Shown here: piece by piece, positions 22,927 to 34,579 of the stretch | Position numbering within the stretch: position 1 is the first letter of the stretch | Layout: the number at the start of each line of letters is the position of its first letter | NCBI GenBank assembly: GCA_029379385.1 | Contig: CM055612.1 | Location: 14,446,001-14,510,000, forward strand | From: Quillaja saponaria | Taxonomy: Eukaryota; Streptophyta; Magnoliopsida; Fabales; Quillajaceae | Reading direction: 5' to 3' | Length of the DNA stretch: 64,000 nt | Notes under the pieces: generated by a model | Told to the model about the DNA's origin: nothing | Databases searched by the model: none | Seen by the model: only the letters and a program-made list of their open reading frames with translations | Program-made: the position numbers and the translations under genes

Positions 22927-25900
22927 TTAGGAGCCCCCACTGACATTTACAGGACATTGCACAGGTTTGTCTTGCCTCTTGCTCTTCTCCAAGGATATCT
23001 GCATTGGCATCCAGGGTGAAAAATAATAAATAAGGTACCGCCAGATTGGAGATTGATGCATGCAACGTTCTAAAGCATACCAGAAGTTTTTAGTACTTCT
23101 TACACCTTAGGTAGACGTAGCTGGTATGTCAGGGAACCCACAACACTAATCAAAGTTCATTTATCACAGGTAGATTTACCCATTTTGGTTTTTCTGATTT
23201 TGTTTTATTTGCAGAATCAACAACTAGATAATTAGTTCAGCTCAACCAGAAAAGACCTGATAGATAAATGACTATAAATGTTAGAAATAACAATTATTTT
23301 GATCATTATATAGATATGCTACTACTTAGAAAAAATCAAATCAGGTTCTCCTTTATGGATAATGTACATAACATTATACAAATTAAGTGTATTATACATC
23401 AGGCACACTAACATATCCTTCTATGTTTCAGTTATGCATTTGATAATAAGGTTAACCAACGGGATGTCCACCAAATTCCTTCTGATAACTATCATCTCTT
23501 TCCCATCTCTCGGAGAGAGGAAAACTTGTTATCAAAACTTTTAATGGAACAGTAAGTAATCTAAGCAAAGTAACTCAGTGCCTTATTCTGCTTTCCCCTG
23601 TTTTAGTTGACTTGAGGTGGGAAATCATTGTACCCAGAGCAAAGTTAGTAGTCAGTTATCATCAGACAAGATAGAAGTACTTTCTCGTTAGTTTGAGAAA
23701 GGAACTTAGTAGGACTCCATTCATTATTAACAAGAAGTTCAAGCACAAGGCCTGATACAACTTGTTTTGAAGTAAAAACACAGTAAGGGATGGCTTACCA
23801 AGAGAAGATCCTCATCAGTGCCAAAGGCTTTGCGAGCTTCTTCTAGGCATCCTGAAGAGATCATCTTATGTTTCCTGCACATATCCAATTTCAAATAAAG
23901 TTTTTGAAACGGAAGTTTGCACAGCTTAACAGTATCTGGTAAAAATTGAAAAGCCTACGGGAAATATGCAAAAAAGACATCCAAGCAAATGCAAATGCTA
24001 GTCACTTTTCCAGCATTAGTGAAAATCAAAATCATTAACATGATTTTGGCAGTCTAATTTGGTATCTCTTTGCACTGAGCCAAATACTAGCCTCATATTG
24101 AAAATAAACTAAACTGATTGCCACTGCACGTATCAAGTAACAATTTGCAGCTTTAGTGCTTGACACAAAAATTTCATTTAGGTATGCATAAAATCACAAT
24201 GGAAGGAAGCAAGCATTTCCTTCTATTGCTCTTGACAAGTTTGTCTAACCATCAGGAATTTTTTTCCAAAATTAACTTAAAATTTTACTGATACATAATT
24301 CAGGGCCAAAAGGTCCAAATGGGTAATATGTAACTGAGCTAAGAACATAAATCATCTAATGAAGACCCAATGGGTTTTTATGAAACAAAAAAGGACCTAA
24401 TACTTGACCCATAACATTCATGATTCAACTACTTTGGAGGGAAGCCTACATATTCAAAAGCATTTTATGAAGTGCTCGTGAGTGACATACATTAATGCTC
24501 ATGTGTGATATATATATATATATATATATAATAATGAATTCTCAAATCAGGAAGCTCACTGTGACAATATAAAAAGAGCCAAGGAATTATTAAGGGATAG
24601 GTGAACATGCAGAAAATTTGAGGCCATTTTAATTATGAATTCGTAGAATACATATCACTTCAAGCATATTTAAATTTTGTTCAAAACACTACATGAGAAC
24701 CCTATTGCATTGGTCTTACCCCACATACATGATAAATTTATTAAGAAGACTTTTTAACATAATCTAAAGTGTCCATTGGGTTACAAAAAACATGTTTAGC
24801 AAACAAACACAATTGAAATACTTACATCATACTCATATAGGGGTTTGTCAACTTACTTTTAAAACATTAATTCAATTGGTATATAAATCATGATCATAAT
24901 CATGTATTTGAAACGAAGATTTCCAGTTGTAGAAGTTTTTGTGACTGTTTTTAGGAGTATTATATATTAGCTCTGTAAACCAGTATATGTATAGATGTAT
25001 TTTTCATTTTTTCTAGAACAAATATAAAAAATAGAAAATTAATACTGGACAAGTTTTTTTTCCTTCTGGAAATCAGAAAGTATTTTAAAACTTGTAAGAG
25101 AACAATTTTTTAATTAAATTTTAAGGTCAATCTGGTATTATAGTAAATTGTTGGGGTCTGTTTGCAATGACAGAAACTTACTTTCCCTAATTTATAAACA
25201 CAGAGGGGTCTGTGTTTCAAACTGCGCACTCTTATTCTCTTCATCTCTTTCTTTCTCTCTGAAATCTACATGGCATCGAGTGCCCAATCTTTTGGTGATC
25301 CTAAGTTCTTTCTATTCTCTTATCTTTTAAGTTCTCTCAGAATTAATTAGGGAAAAGAAGAAACTACAAACTACTGATCAGAAAATCAGATTTTTGGCTG
25401 GTCCGTACTGTACAGACATAGGGATGTAACTGTACGAATCTGTAAGGGATAGCTCAAGTGAGCTATTTTCGAGCTGGTTTTGACCCTCTGAGTCCTTGGC
25501 AATAGCTGTTTTTGAGGTTTTATGATGATTCCATGAGAGAATCAGTTTCAGAAGATGTTTATTTTGTTTGGGTCAATAGTTTAATTGACTGGGTCTGTGA
25601 TTTCTTGGTTGGGTCAGTATTTTCTTTGGCTGGATGAGTGGTTTCTTGGATGGGTCATCCATTTCTTCAGCTGATTCAGCTCATAGTTACCAGAGATCCC
25701 TACTTAAGTATCGACTTACCAATTGGAGCAAACAAGGATCCCTTTCGATCTGGAACGCTACTTTCAGTGTTCCGAGCGTTCCAATCATGAAAATCAAAGA
25801 CAGAACAAACAAAATTATAAATCAACAAGAACAAGAACAATATTTATGTAGACAGCCCACAACTAAACTCTTTTATAAACTGCACATATTTTTCGTCTGC

Positions 25901-28900
25901 AGCCATGTTGTCTTTCTTTTTCTTCAGATGAAGAGTCGATACCCAAATTTTAATTTTCTATTATGTTTATATATTTAATCATCAGAAAATAATTGTATAT
26001 ATATGAAATTATCACATATGTGATCCTAAGTTTTGTGTTCCGAACCAACTTATTTCATTCCAACTAAGTGATCCGAATAAGCCTAACCTTATCGTACCAC
26101 GTTTTGGGATAAGTGACGTTCTAAGTTCTCGTTCCGTATACTGTATCGATCTGTTTACTAAGTAACTATAATTCAGTTATGCTTCCATGGCTACGTAAAC
26201 TCTGGATTCTGGAAACCTTGATTGAATATGAGGTGAATGTAGGCTTCCTATAACGTATTTTTGTTATTTTTCAGTTCTGTTTGTGCTGTTCTTGGTTGAA
26301 GTTTCTCCTCTTCTTCAAGACAGGAAGGTTATTATTAACCCATGTCACTTCAGTGATAACAATATCATCCACATTTTTTTTTTGTTAAACAAATCAAGTT
26401 AGGCTGTGCCACAATTCGGGATGACACAAACTATTTCAGAACATTTTGTTTTTGTTCGACAAAAAGATAGTGCAATTATTGCTTTGGTTGTTTATGTGGA
26501 TGATATTGTTATCATTGAAGTGACAAAGTATTTAAGCTCTTAAGCGTTATTTGAGTCAGCATTTTCATACAAAAGATCTAGGAAAATTTAGATACTTTTT
26601 GGGTATAGAAGTGGCAAGATTAAAGGAAGGGATATTTCTTTTTCAAAGGAAATATGTTATTGACTTGTTGACAGAAACTGGACACTTGGGAAGCAAGCCT
26701 ACGAACACTCCAATGGATCCCAGTGTGAAGTTTGAAAAAGATGAGAGTCCCTTGTTTGCTGATCCTAGAATATTAGTTGGAATACTTATTTACCTTACCA
26801 TTACTCGGACAAACATAACATTTCAGCAGTTTTTAGTAGAGTCAATACGAATAACTTGTTGCAGATGAGGAGACCATCCAAGGTTTTATCTCTTGATATT
26901 TGGGTGATGTGTTTACAGAATTGTGAGACCAATGAGCATCTTTTTCTTCATTGTCCTTTTGTATGGACTCTTTGGTATAAGTTATTTGACATTTTCAGCA
27001 TTTCTTGGATTTTTTTGGGCTCTTTGCGTAAGTTTCTGATGACTTTATCTCATTTTTTAGAGGAAAAAAAAAAGGGTAAAGTGTTTGTGGAGATGTGCTC
27101 TCTTTGCAGTGATTTGGGGAGTTTGGTTGGAACGTAATGCAAGGATTTTCTGCGATAGTCATCTTCCGTGTCATTTTATTTGGGATAAAATTGTCTTTTT
27201 TTTTTTCGCTTTGGTGTTCTGTTTCAAAAGCTCTTCTGAGTGTTCTTTTAGTAGATATGCAACGTGATTAGCGAGCATTATTGTTTTAAACTTGCATTGT
27301 TATTTATTATTCCCGTTTTTGTTTAAGAGGACTTCTTGTCCTCTCATGTACTCCTTTCTTTTTTGATGAATTTCTTTTTCTATAAAAAAATAAATACATG
27401 CAGGAACTGAAGCAAGTGCATTGAGAAGCTGTATTGCGTATCTTGAAGTACCTGAAGAAGGCACCTAGAAAGGGTTTGTTGTTTCGGAAGTCAAAAGTAT
27501 TTAGACATTGTGGGGTTTCCGTATGCTAGTTGTGTAGGAGATCAATTCGACAGAAAGTCTACATCTGGTTGTACTTTTGTTGGTGGAAATTTAGTTATTT
27601 GGAAAAGTAAGAGACAAATGGTAGTTGCTAGATCCAGGCAACTACCAGTGCAGAAGCAGAGTATAGAGCTATGGCTCTTTCTGTGTGTGAAATGATGTGC
27701 ACCAAGTCACTTACACAGGAAATGGGGTTTTCTTTTGACAAAACAAGGGAGATGTTTTGTGACAATCAAGTAGCTATTTATATTGCATCTAATCTTGTGT
27801 TTCATGAAAGAACTAAGCATGTAAAGGTGGACTACAATGTTGTTAGAGATATGCTTAAAAGGAAGCAAATTATAGCTACTTATGTTAAATCTCTTGATCA
27901 GGTGGGTGACATATTCACTAAAGCTTTGGGCATAGGTCTCTTTCTCAAGTTATGTAACAAGCTGGGCGTGATTGATATCTATGTACCAGCTTGAGGGGGA
28001 GTGTTAAAGAGAACAATGTTTTAATTAAATGTTAGGTCAATCTGGTACTATAGTAAAGTGTTGGGGTCTGTTTGTACTTTGAAATAACAAAAACTTGTAA
28101 CTTTCCCTAATTTATAAACACAGAGAACTCAGCATTTCAAGCTGTGCACTCCTATTCTCTTCATCTCTTTCTTTCTCTCATAAAATCTACAAGCTGCAAG
28201 TCTACTTTGGAAATATTTTATTCAACTGCACATCCAGATACTTGTGTTGTAGCTGGGCAACGTGATTGTTTTTAGTGTCCCAAATAAAGCGGAAAATGTA
28301 AATCTTTTACAAGTATGTCAATGTGTTTTTTTATATAGAAAAAGTACAAGTATGTCGATGTTTATGATAAACATGTATAGCTTACTTTACACAGAATTCC
28401 AAAAGGTTTAAAAAAAAAAAAAAAAATCAAAATCCACATAATATACACATTTAAAGTGCTAGAATACTGCCTTGTTAAATTTATCAAACACGGTACTTTT
28501 TACAAAGATTAGGAGACCAATGTAAATAGTTAACAACATAAAAGATGTTAAAGATGATGACATGGCCAAATCTTCTTACTGAGAATTTTTTTCCAAAGAC
28601 CTTAATTTACGAAATTGATTTCTAGATATTTATTTATTTATTAAAAAGAAAAGGCAAGAAAAAATACCTAGAACTGGCTGGATCTCTAATCTCAAACTCA
28701 TCTGCACCAGCATCATAGCCACATATCAACACATAGTGACCTATATAAGATAATATCCAGTTAGTAATTAAATATATGCAAAGTTCTTATAAGAATAGCA
28801 GTAAGGTGAAGATACAAAATGAGGACATGTATAACTGAGAGTTTTAAGTAAGATCACAATCAAAAAGTGTCTACTTTTATCCATTATTTTCCGAGGAGCA

Positions 28901-31900
28901 CATTTTCAAAGTGAAAATAAACAGTTAGTTAAAGGGCACACTCATAAAGCACATATATCTAAACTTTGTTTTGGTAGAAGTAAAGCACATGGATTTAAGA
29001 ATCAAATTATATTAGATAATAACTTGTAGAAGCCTAGTTACATAATCCATAACTTGCCGCATAAATGTTCACGTCACCTTGCCGTACCAACTGCCAAGGA
29101 TGTGGGATATTGCTGAAAACCATCCCACCCACACTGTAATGAAGAATGAAGAAAAATTGATTTGTTAAATTTACCCATAATTTCTGAGATGTGATGCTTA
29201 TTTGTTTTTTCTTTTTCTCTTCTACTCTACTTTCTAATTTTTATGAAACTTATATTATTACTATATTTGGTCACATCCCAAAAACTAAGATTAAAGAATT
29301 GGTCTTTGTGGATATACCACATTCTACTTTAAGTTACAGGAGTGGGATATAGTCAAATTGCTGCAACAATATTTATCTTGTTACATGAAGAAAAAAGCGT
29401 TAGCCCAAATTCATAAAGGAAGGTTGGTGAGGAAGAAGAACAATGTGAACTAAAGCCACCACCCAAAAAATGGAATCTCTGCAACCATTGTTCAATAGTC
29501 TGACCAGAGACAACAAGTCTTTTTAACTATACAGATGACCTATAATAATTCAGTTAAGTTAACAGGCATTATTTCTGGACTTATTACTGCTCACCAGTGT
29601 AGCTAGAGTTGCTGCCGAAAACTCCAGCGACTTGATCATCCTCCAGCCAGAAATGACTGAAACAAAATTTCAGCAAATAATACATGAGTTTACTGCTATG
29701 TAGAAAAAAAAAAAAAAAAAAAAAAAAAAACTACTCCATTGATTGAAAAAGAAAGGGTTGCAAGGAAGTTATACCTCATTTTGTAGTGATCAACTAATGC
29801 AATTGCAATATATTCACCAGACAAAATCAAAACAGAAATCTCTGCCCCAGTGATTGACCTACACTGTAAAGGGAAGAGTTCCATTGACACTAAGTAAGAA
29901 AATTATATAAAGGGGGTAAAGATGATATATAGGCATAAAAAGAACTTCTCAATTTCTCCCATCCCCAATTAATATGATGCAAATTTACATTTTTTGTAAT
30001 CCTTAACAAGAATGAAATAAACTTCCATGTTCAGTGATTTCAGTCTTAATCATGTTAGAATATATATGTTGAGTGTTAAGTCCACATTGTTTATATGTGG
30101 TAGTTTGTGTTATTGTTTTAATACAAATAAAGGTTTTAGGGTAGTATTTGATATATTCAAGCTACAATCCTTTTCTCATTCTATTTTGTTTATCATTGTA
30201 TAAGAGCGGTTTTGATCTAAACCTAACTTTCTCTTTCTAAAACCCTTGTCTCCTCAAAATTAACAATCATGAAAAAAATGAAGAAAAAAAATATCATTAA
30301 ATTTGTCAATTTTCATTCTAGGGTTTCATTAAAACCCTCTCCTCCTTTTCAAACATTCGTTTTAGGGTTTGACAGCTCAAACCACCTCTTCTTCTCCAAA
30401 CATCACATTTTAGAGTTTGACGGCTCAATGTTACGGCTTTGCTATTCAATGTGAACAGTGTCACAGTGAACAATAACTATTTGCTTGTTTTTCTTGTTGG
30501 CTGCTGGTTGATGTTTGTCTTTAGTTCATTGATTTTTTGGTTATTCGGCACAACCTCATTCAAGTTTGAATAGTTTCAACATTCCCTTTTCGTTGTTGTT
30601 TGCATTGCCGACTCCAAAGTTGTCTAAGTTTACTTTCCAACCAGAGAAGTTCCCGGTGGATGTTGTTGTTGCCATGTGACATTTACAGTTGTGTTGGGTG
30701 TGAACCAACAAGGCACATAGTTGTTTGTGCATTTAAGTTTTGTTTCAGGCATGAAATCGAATGAGGCTTCACCTATTGTAAGGTTGTAGTTTGTGAGGGA
30801 GGGGGTATTGAGAGTTTTGATACTTACGCAAGCTTGACATTATATGCTCCAGCTTGAGATGGAGTGTTAGATTATATATGTCGATTGTTATGTCCTACAT
30901 TGTTTATATGTGGTAGTCTTTCGTGATTGTTTTAATATAAATAAACATTATGGTGTAGTCTTTCATATTTCAAACTTCAAACCTTTCTCATTTTATTTTG
31001 TTTAATAAATCAATACCCTCAAACAAAATTAATTAAGCAAAATACATGAAAGAGGGAAAAAAAATCTTGAAGAACTTACTAGAAAGCCACTTAGTGACAC
31101 CCAATCATACAACAAGTATACAGTTTCATATATTTGCTATCAAAATATAGTGCTGCATAAAGTTTCCAAAAGCAGAAAGTGAAAAATTTTACTAAAAAAA
31201 TTGAAGAAAATGGTTTCTAGCGATAATTTAACAGAGATGAAACAGGGGCAGGTGGCAAACATACCTGTATATTAATCCCAGCTTCAAGTGCTTTTTGAAA
31301 AAGCATATCTACTCGTACCAGATCATTAGGCAATTGCTCCTGCACAAAATGTGACTGAAACTTTATAAAGAATCAGCAATATAAGCTTATTTAATGTATA
31401 AATTTCTGAAGCATATGTATCATCATGAGTTCATAAGAAACACTGAAACAATAAAACACATAGCAATACATTGAGGGGGGAAGGTGTGAATCTTTTATTA
31501 AGAAAATATGGGAAAATTACACTTACATCACCAAGATTTGGAAAGTAAAAACAGAAGCTAATGAACTAATGCAAAAGAAAGATGGGGTAACGAATCTACA
31601 GACCAAATGGAACACAAGCATCATTGTGAGCTCAGAAGAAAACACAATGTTCATAAACTAAACCATTGAGAAGGAAGCAGAGGGGACATAGTAGAATAAC
31701 GGAAATAATTCTTTTTAACATACCAAATACTGATGACAACTCCAGTATTGCAAAAAGGGTGAAACAAAAAACATTTATGTATGACAGTGATTCACCTTGT
31801 AAAATGATTCAACGCAATAGTTTGGGTTTGCTCCAAATGTTACTGTGAAGTAGGAAAAACTAGCAGAAAACCTCTGTAATAAATATGCCAGATCAACAGT

Positions 31901-33211
31901 CCAAATGCTGCAAGCAAGGTGTCAATACTAATAGCAGTAAGAAGAAATTCATAAGTGCTTATATTAAATTACTTAATGATAAAGTGGAAAATTTCAATAT
32001 CATGATCAACCACATTCTCCACTTATTATTACCAAATCTCAAATTCATATCATGACCAAGCATCAAATTTTTTTACCAGTCTAAGAGCCAAAAATAAGCT
32101 CAACTACCTCTACAGTCCCTGGATGTTTTGTTTTTAATTTAATAGTTAAAAATATATTTACACCATTGAGAGTTCTTTGCAGATGAACTGATGTCAAAGG
32201 GGCTTCTTTCTTCCCCAACAAAATAAATCTTTAACAGTTAACCTATGTCTTTTCCTTTATTTAGTAAATAACGTTTAAACTAGTCTTGACCAACTTCAGT
32301 TTACAGATACTCTGCCTTATTTGCTGATTATAGTTATCATAATGGCAGCTAATTATCATGGATATCTTTAATTAAACTTGAAATAAGACCACTCCAATTC
32401 AAAAGAAAAAGAAATGATGCGACGCTTTCTCGGAACTTGTCAAGGAATAAAATGGTGTAATTTTCTAATTTTTATGATGACTAGTGTAGCAACACCAATT
32501 AATCATACTCTAGCTTAACAAAGTCATGAAAAATTATAGGAACAATCTGTTACCCAGTTAAATTTATAATTTCTGTACATAGAATAGAATATCTAAGATT
32601 CCAATAAGTTTCCATCTCCAACTCTTAATAATTCACCAAATCTAAAATTTAACATCCTTGTTTAAATTAATCTCATGTACAATTGAATTACAATTCCAAA
32701 GCATTTTGTATAATAGAACAATTTGAATTTCTGACTTTAAAGAAGAAAACACCTAGTTGTGCAGCATAAATCTGTCAATGCCTGAATGTTCCAGTCTTTG
32801 TTCCCAATAGTTTTCAATACCATTACAACACAAGCAAGGCCACAATCCCAAGAGTATAGCTGGTTAACATGAGGTACCTATAAGCACCATTACGATATAA
32901 AATGAATGTAATTTACAACCTCTTGAAAAAGATAATAGATTTTGTATATTAGCAACAACAAAAAAATAATAATACATTATATGCCATATAGTTGTTCTAT
33001 AATGCATTGACAGAAAAAGGATCAAAGGCAGAAATCATATTGCACTTACTTCAACAAAGTGTGAGGAGGGTAAGGCTGAGTGATGCCATTTTACATTACC
33101 CGTTAGCTGCTCAAACAGGTAGCGATCTACCACACTTGAATTTTTTCTATCCACTACTTTTCCATCTTCTGCCTTAAGAATCTTGTTGAATAGAAAATAT
33201 AGAGGCCACAT
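22927..33211 (-). CDS. GC1: Guanylyl cyclase 1-like protein (GUCD1 family), nine exons
   Basis: Ortholog of Arabidopsis GC1, reported to make cGMP in vitro. Coding exons, minus strand: 33211-33050, 32877-32753, 31907-31796, 31339-31265, 29863-29775, 29656-29595, 28740-28668, 23874-23799 and 22998-22927. They total 846 nt or 281 residues (Arabidopsis protein about 274). All junctions are GT-AG and keep frame. The start is MWPLYFLFNKIL. Conserved blocks: VNQLYSWDCGLACVVMVL (58-75), SIWTVDLAYLLQRF (96-109), VTFGANPNY, LSGEYIAIALVD, YTGHYVLICGYDAGADEFEI (207-226), RDPASS and ARKAFGTDEDLLL. Gln60, Cys66, His210 and Asp228 stand as in C39-like cysteine peptidases. There is no signal peptide or membrane segment. 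Intron 7 (4793 nt) and intron 4 (1401 nt) hold transposons; intron 5 (118 nt) holds a run of 27 T. Confidence 0.95.
24508..24531. repeat. (TA)n microsatellite in GC1 intron 7
   Basis: An uninterrupted TA run of about 24 nt inside the largest GC1 intron. Confidence 0.95.
26343..26525. repeat. 32-nt inverted repeat flanking ~120 bp over the copia RT active site
   Basis: The sequence at 26343-26374 is the reverse complement of 26494-26525 at 31 of 32 positions. The right arm begins ATGTGGATGATATTG, which encodes the YVDD box and following residues. The left arm contains CAATATCATCCACAT. The arms are 119 nt apart. The left arm is out of place for a copia RT and looks like a local inverted copy. 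Confidence 0.93.
26416..27994 (+). pseudogene. Copia RT and RNase H relic, split by a LINE
   Basis: RT part (26416-26840): an FGM segment, the active-site box VVYVDDIVI (YVDD at 26493-26504), then a stop and LSQHFHTKDLGKFRYFLGIE, QRKYVIDLLTETG and NTPMDPSVK. After the LINE insertion the frame resumes at about 27400 with the WEAVLRIL-type block, GLLFRK and FDRKSTSGCTFVGGNLVIWK. RNase H and tail (27671-27994) follow: FCDNQVAIYIASNLVFHERT, KHVKVDYNVVRD, DQVGDIFTKALG and a stop just before the polypurine tract. Stops and shifts disable it. Confidence 0.9.
26840..27400 (+). mobile_element. 5'-truncated L1-type LINE tail inserted in the copia
   Basis: The plus strand gives MLQMRRPSKVLSLDIWVM, then NCETNEHLFLHCPFVWTLWY, the zinc-binding segment after plant LINE reverse transcriptases (zf-RVT). 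In a shifted frame, ALFAVIWGVWLERNARIF follows. The 3' end has TTTTTTGATGAATTTC and TTTTTCTATAAAAAAAT, the usual plant LINE terminus with a short A-tail. It sits between two copia RT/RNase H blocks, so it inserted after the copia. No target duplication is clear. Confidence 0.85.
29704..29730. repeat. A27 mononucleotide run in GC1 intron 5
   Basis: Twenty-seven A on the plus strand, so T27 in the GC1 transcript, inside a 118-nt intron and about 50 nt upstream of the exon 6 acceptor. The length may vary between individuals. Confidence 0.95.
30053..31007 (+). mobile_element. TRIM-like non-autonomous LTR element in GC1 intron 4
   Basis: Terminal direct repeats at 30053-30195 and 30865-31007 both start TGTTAGA and contain ACATTGTTTATATGTGGTAG and TGTTTTAATA(C/T)AAATAAA. 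After the left repeat comes TTGTATAAGAGCGGTTTTG, close to the initiator-Met primer site. Before the right repeat is AGCTTGAGATGGAG, a polypurine tract. The flanks carry the 5-bp duplication AATCA (30048-30052 and 31008-31012). The total is about 955 bp, with no coding between the repeats. The size and layout fit a TRIM or deleted copia derivative. The orientation is opposite to GC1. Confidence 0.87.
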
Positions 33212-34535
33212 GAGGGACCAAATTCACTGTAGAATTTCACTACTAAGTACTAAACAAGGATTGGAGACATCAATGAAGTCCAAGAGAGAAAATTACAACA
33301 GTCAATATTGTCTTGCAGCTCGATGAAATTCATTTGAGAATTAGTTTTTATTCTACCTGCAGCAGCTTTGATATAAAACTGTTAACCTCGAAGAAGAGAT
33401 AACTGAAAAGAAAAGAACTGGTGAAACTTAAGGCCTGCAGTTTCTAAAGCCGTTATATGGTCAGGTCACAGGCATATGCAACGGTAATCACTAATCAGCA
33501 TTATCAAGGCAGAAATCAATTTAAGAAGCTCAGTTAGGCTTATGCCTTATAGACAAGTTCAATGCACATCGAGTAGAAACATGCTTGCTATGCCTCATAA
33601 TTGGTTCAGAAAAGATTCTTTCAACTTGGACATTGTATTTGCACCCAACATCTTATGCATCCAAATTAGTGATCTAAAGAAAATATAATAAATTCAACTT
33701 AAGACTAGCTTGCAGAAAGCCAACCTAAATTAAATGTTGTATTTTTTTTCCACCCCAATGTTCCAACTTCTGAGTTCACTTAGCACCAATGGTTGATGGG
33801 ATTCAATCCAAAAAATTGATACATGATCTTTACATTCAAAGTAATAATTGGTGTAAACGTGTTTTGTCTAATGAAGAACAACTATGGATAAAGAAAACAT
33901 TGTCTGTTAATCTTATAAAGTTTTTCCCCACTAACAATTCGGATTAGATCAATTAATTGTCTAAGTAAAATCCTTAAATGTTGAAAACATCAAACCTTTT
34001 ACCGAGTTTACGCTTTTTACGCAACCAGAAGGTCAACCAGCAGACAAGGTAGCTCAAGCTTGATGTCCAAATAACAGTGTAAATAGAACAAAATGAAGCA
34101 ACAGTAGCTAACAATACAATAAATATAAGTAGTTGGATAATTCAGCTAAACAATCAGAAATCCAACACACAAAATTAATCAATTGATCGAATTCAACAAA
34201 TCTACCGAGAGATTCAAAAAGAAGAAAGATCAGAACATGGAAAGCAGGAAATGAATTGAAATTTTCATAATCAGAATTAAACGAAATAAGAGAAGTCCGC
34301 AACGAAAAATATATATAAATAATCTATAAAATGTAAAGAAAAAGTACCTTTGTGAGTTGCATTTTATATACAGAAGAAAAATATAGAAACCAAACAGGAA
34401 AAAGAAAATATATGTAATTACAAAAATTTACGTTACCAGTGCAATAAAAGACCCAGATACGGAGCTGAGAAGAAAATCCAAAGCGCAACTTCTCATTTGA
34501 AGCAACTTTTCCGGAATGGAGAAAGACAGGTTTCT
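33212..34535 (-). other. GC1 5' leader exon and 5' UTR intron (proposed)
   Basis: Upstream of the GC1 ATG the minus strand has an acceptor CTACAG at about 33227, leaving a 15-nt leader before the ATG. Further up, ACTCACAAAG|GTACTTTTTC at 34348/34347 is a good donor. This proposes a leader exon at about 34535-34348 and a 1.1-kb leader intron. Nothing else coding was seen in the interval. The splice sites are inferred by eye. Confidence 0.5.
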
Positions 34536-34561
34536 TGTTTGTTCAGGCCTTCGGGAGCATC

Positions 34562-34572
34562 TTATATATATT
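34562..34572 (-). promoter_or_regulatory. Putative GC1 TATA box
   Basis: The minus strand reads AATATATATAAG, followed about 30 nt later by a GC-richer stretch (GCTCCCGAAGGCC) that would hold the start of transcription, then the proposed leader. The position fits the leader donor at 34347. Confidence 0.5.
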
Positions 34573-34579
34573 CTTTTCG

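Larger units (their letters stand above)
25093..28191 (+). mobile_element. Ty1/copia element in GC1 intron 7, antisense to the gene
   Basis: LTRs lie at 25093-25270 and 28002-28191. They start TGTAAGAGAAC and TGTTAAAGAGAAC, both end AAATCTACA, and share GTCAATCTGGTA, GTTGGGGTCTGTTTG and CTCTTCATCTCTTTCTTTCT. By eye they are about 85% alike. After the left LTR comes TGGCATCGAGTGC, a decayed initiator-Met primer site. Before the right LTR is TTGAGGGGGAG, the polypurine tract. Only RT and RNase H relics remain; 25271-26340 has no recognisable gag or integrase. No clear target duplication was found. An L1-type LINE tail is inserted at about 26840-27400. Confidence 0.88.

Noticed and set aside
28187..28200. 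AAGCT/AAACT as a target duplication of the copia element in GC1 intron 7
   Set aside because: It would need an LTR end without the terminal CA and still has a mismatch.
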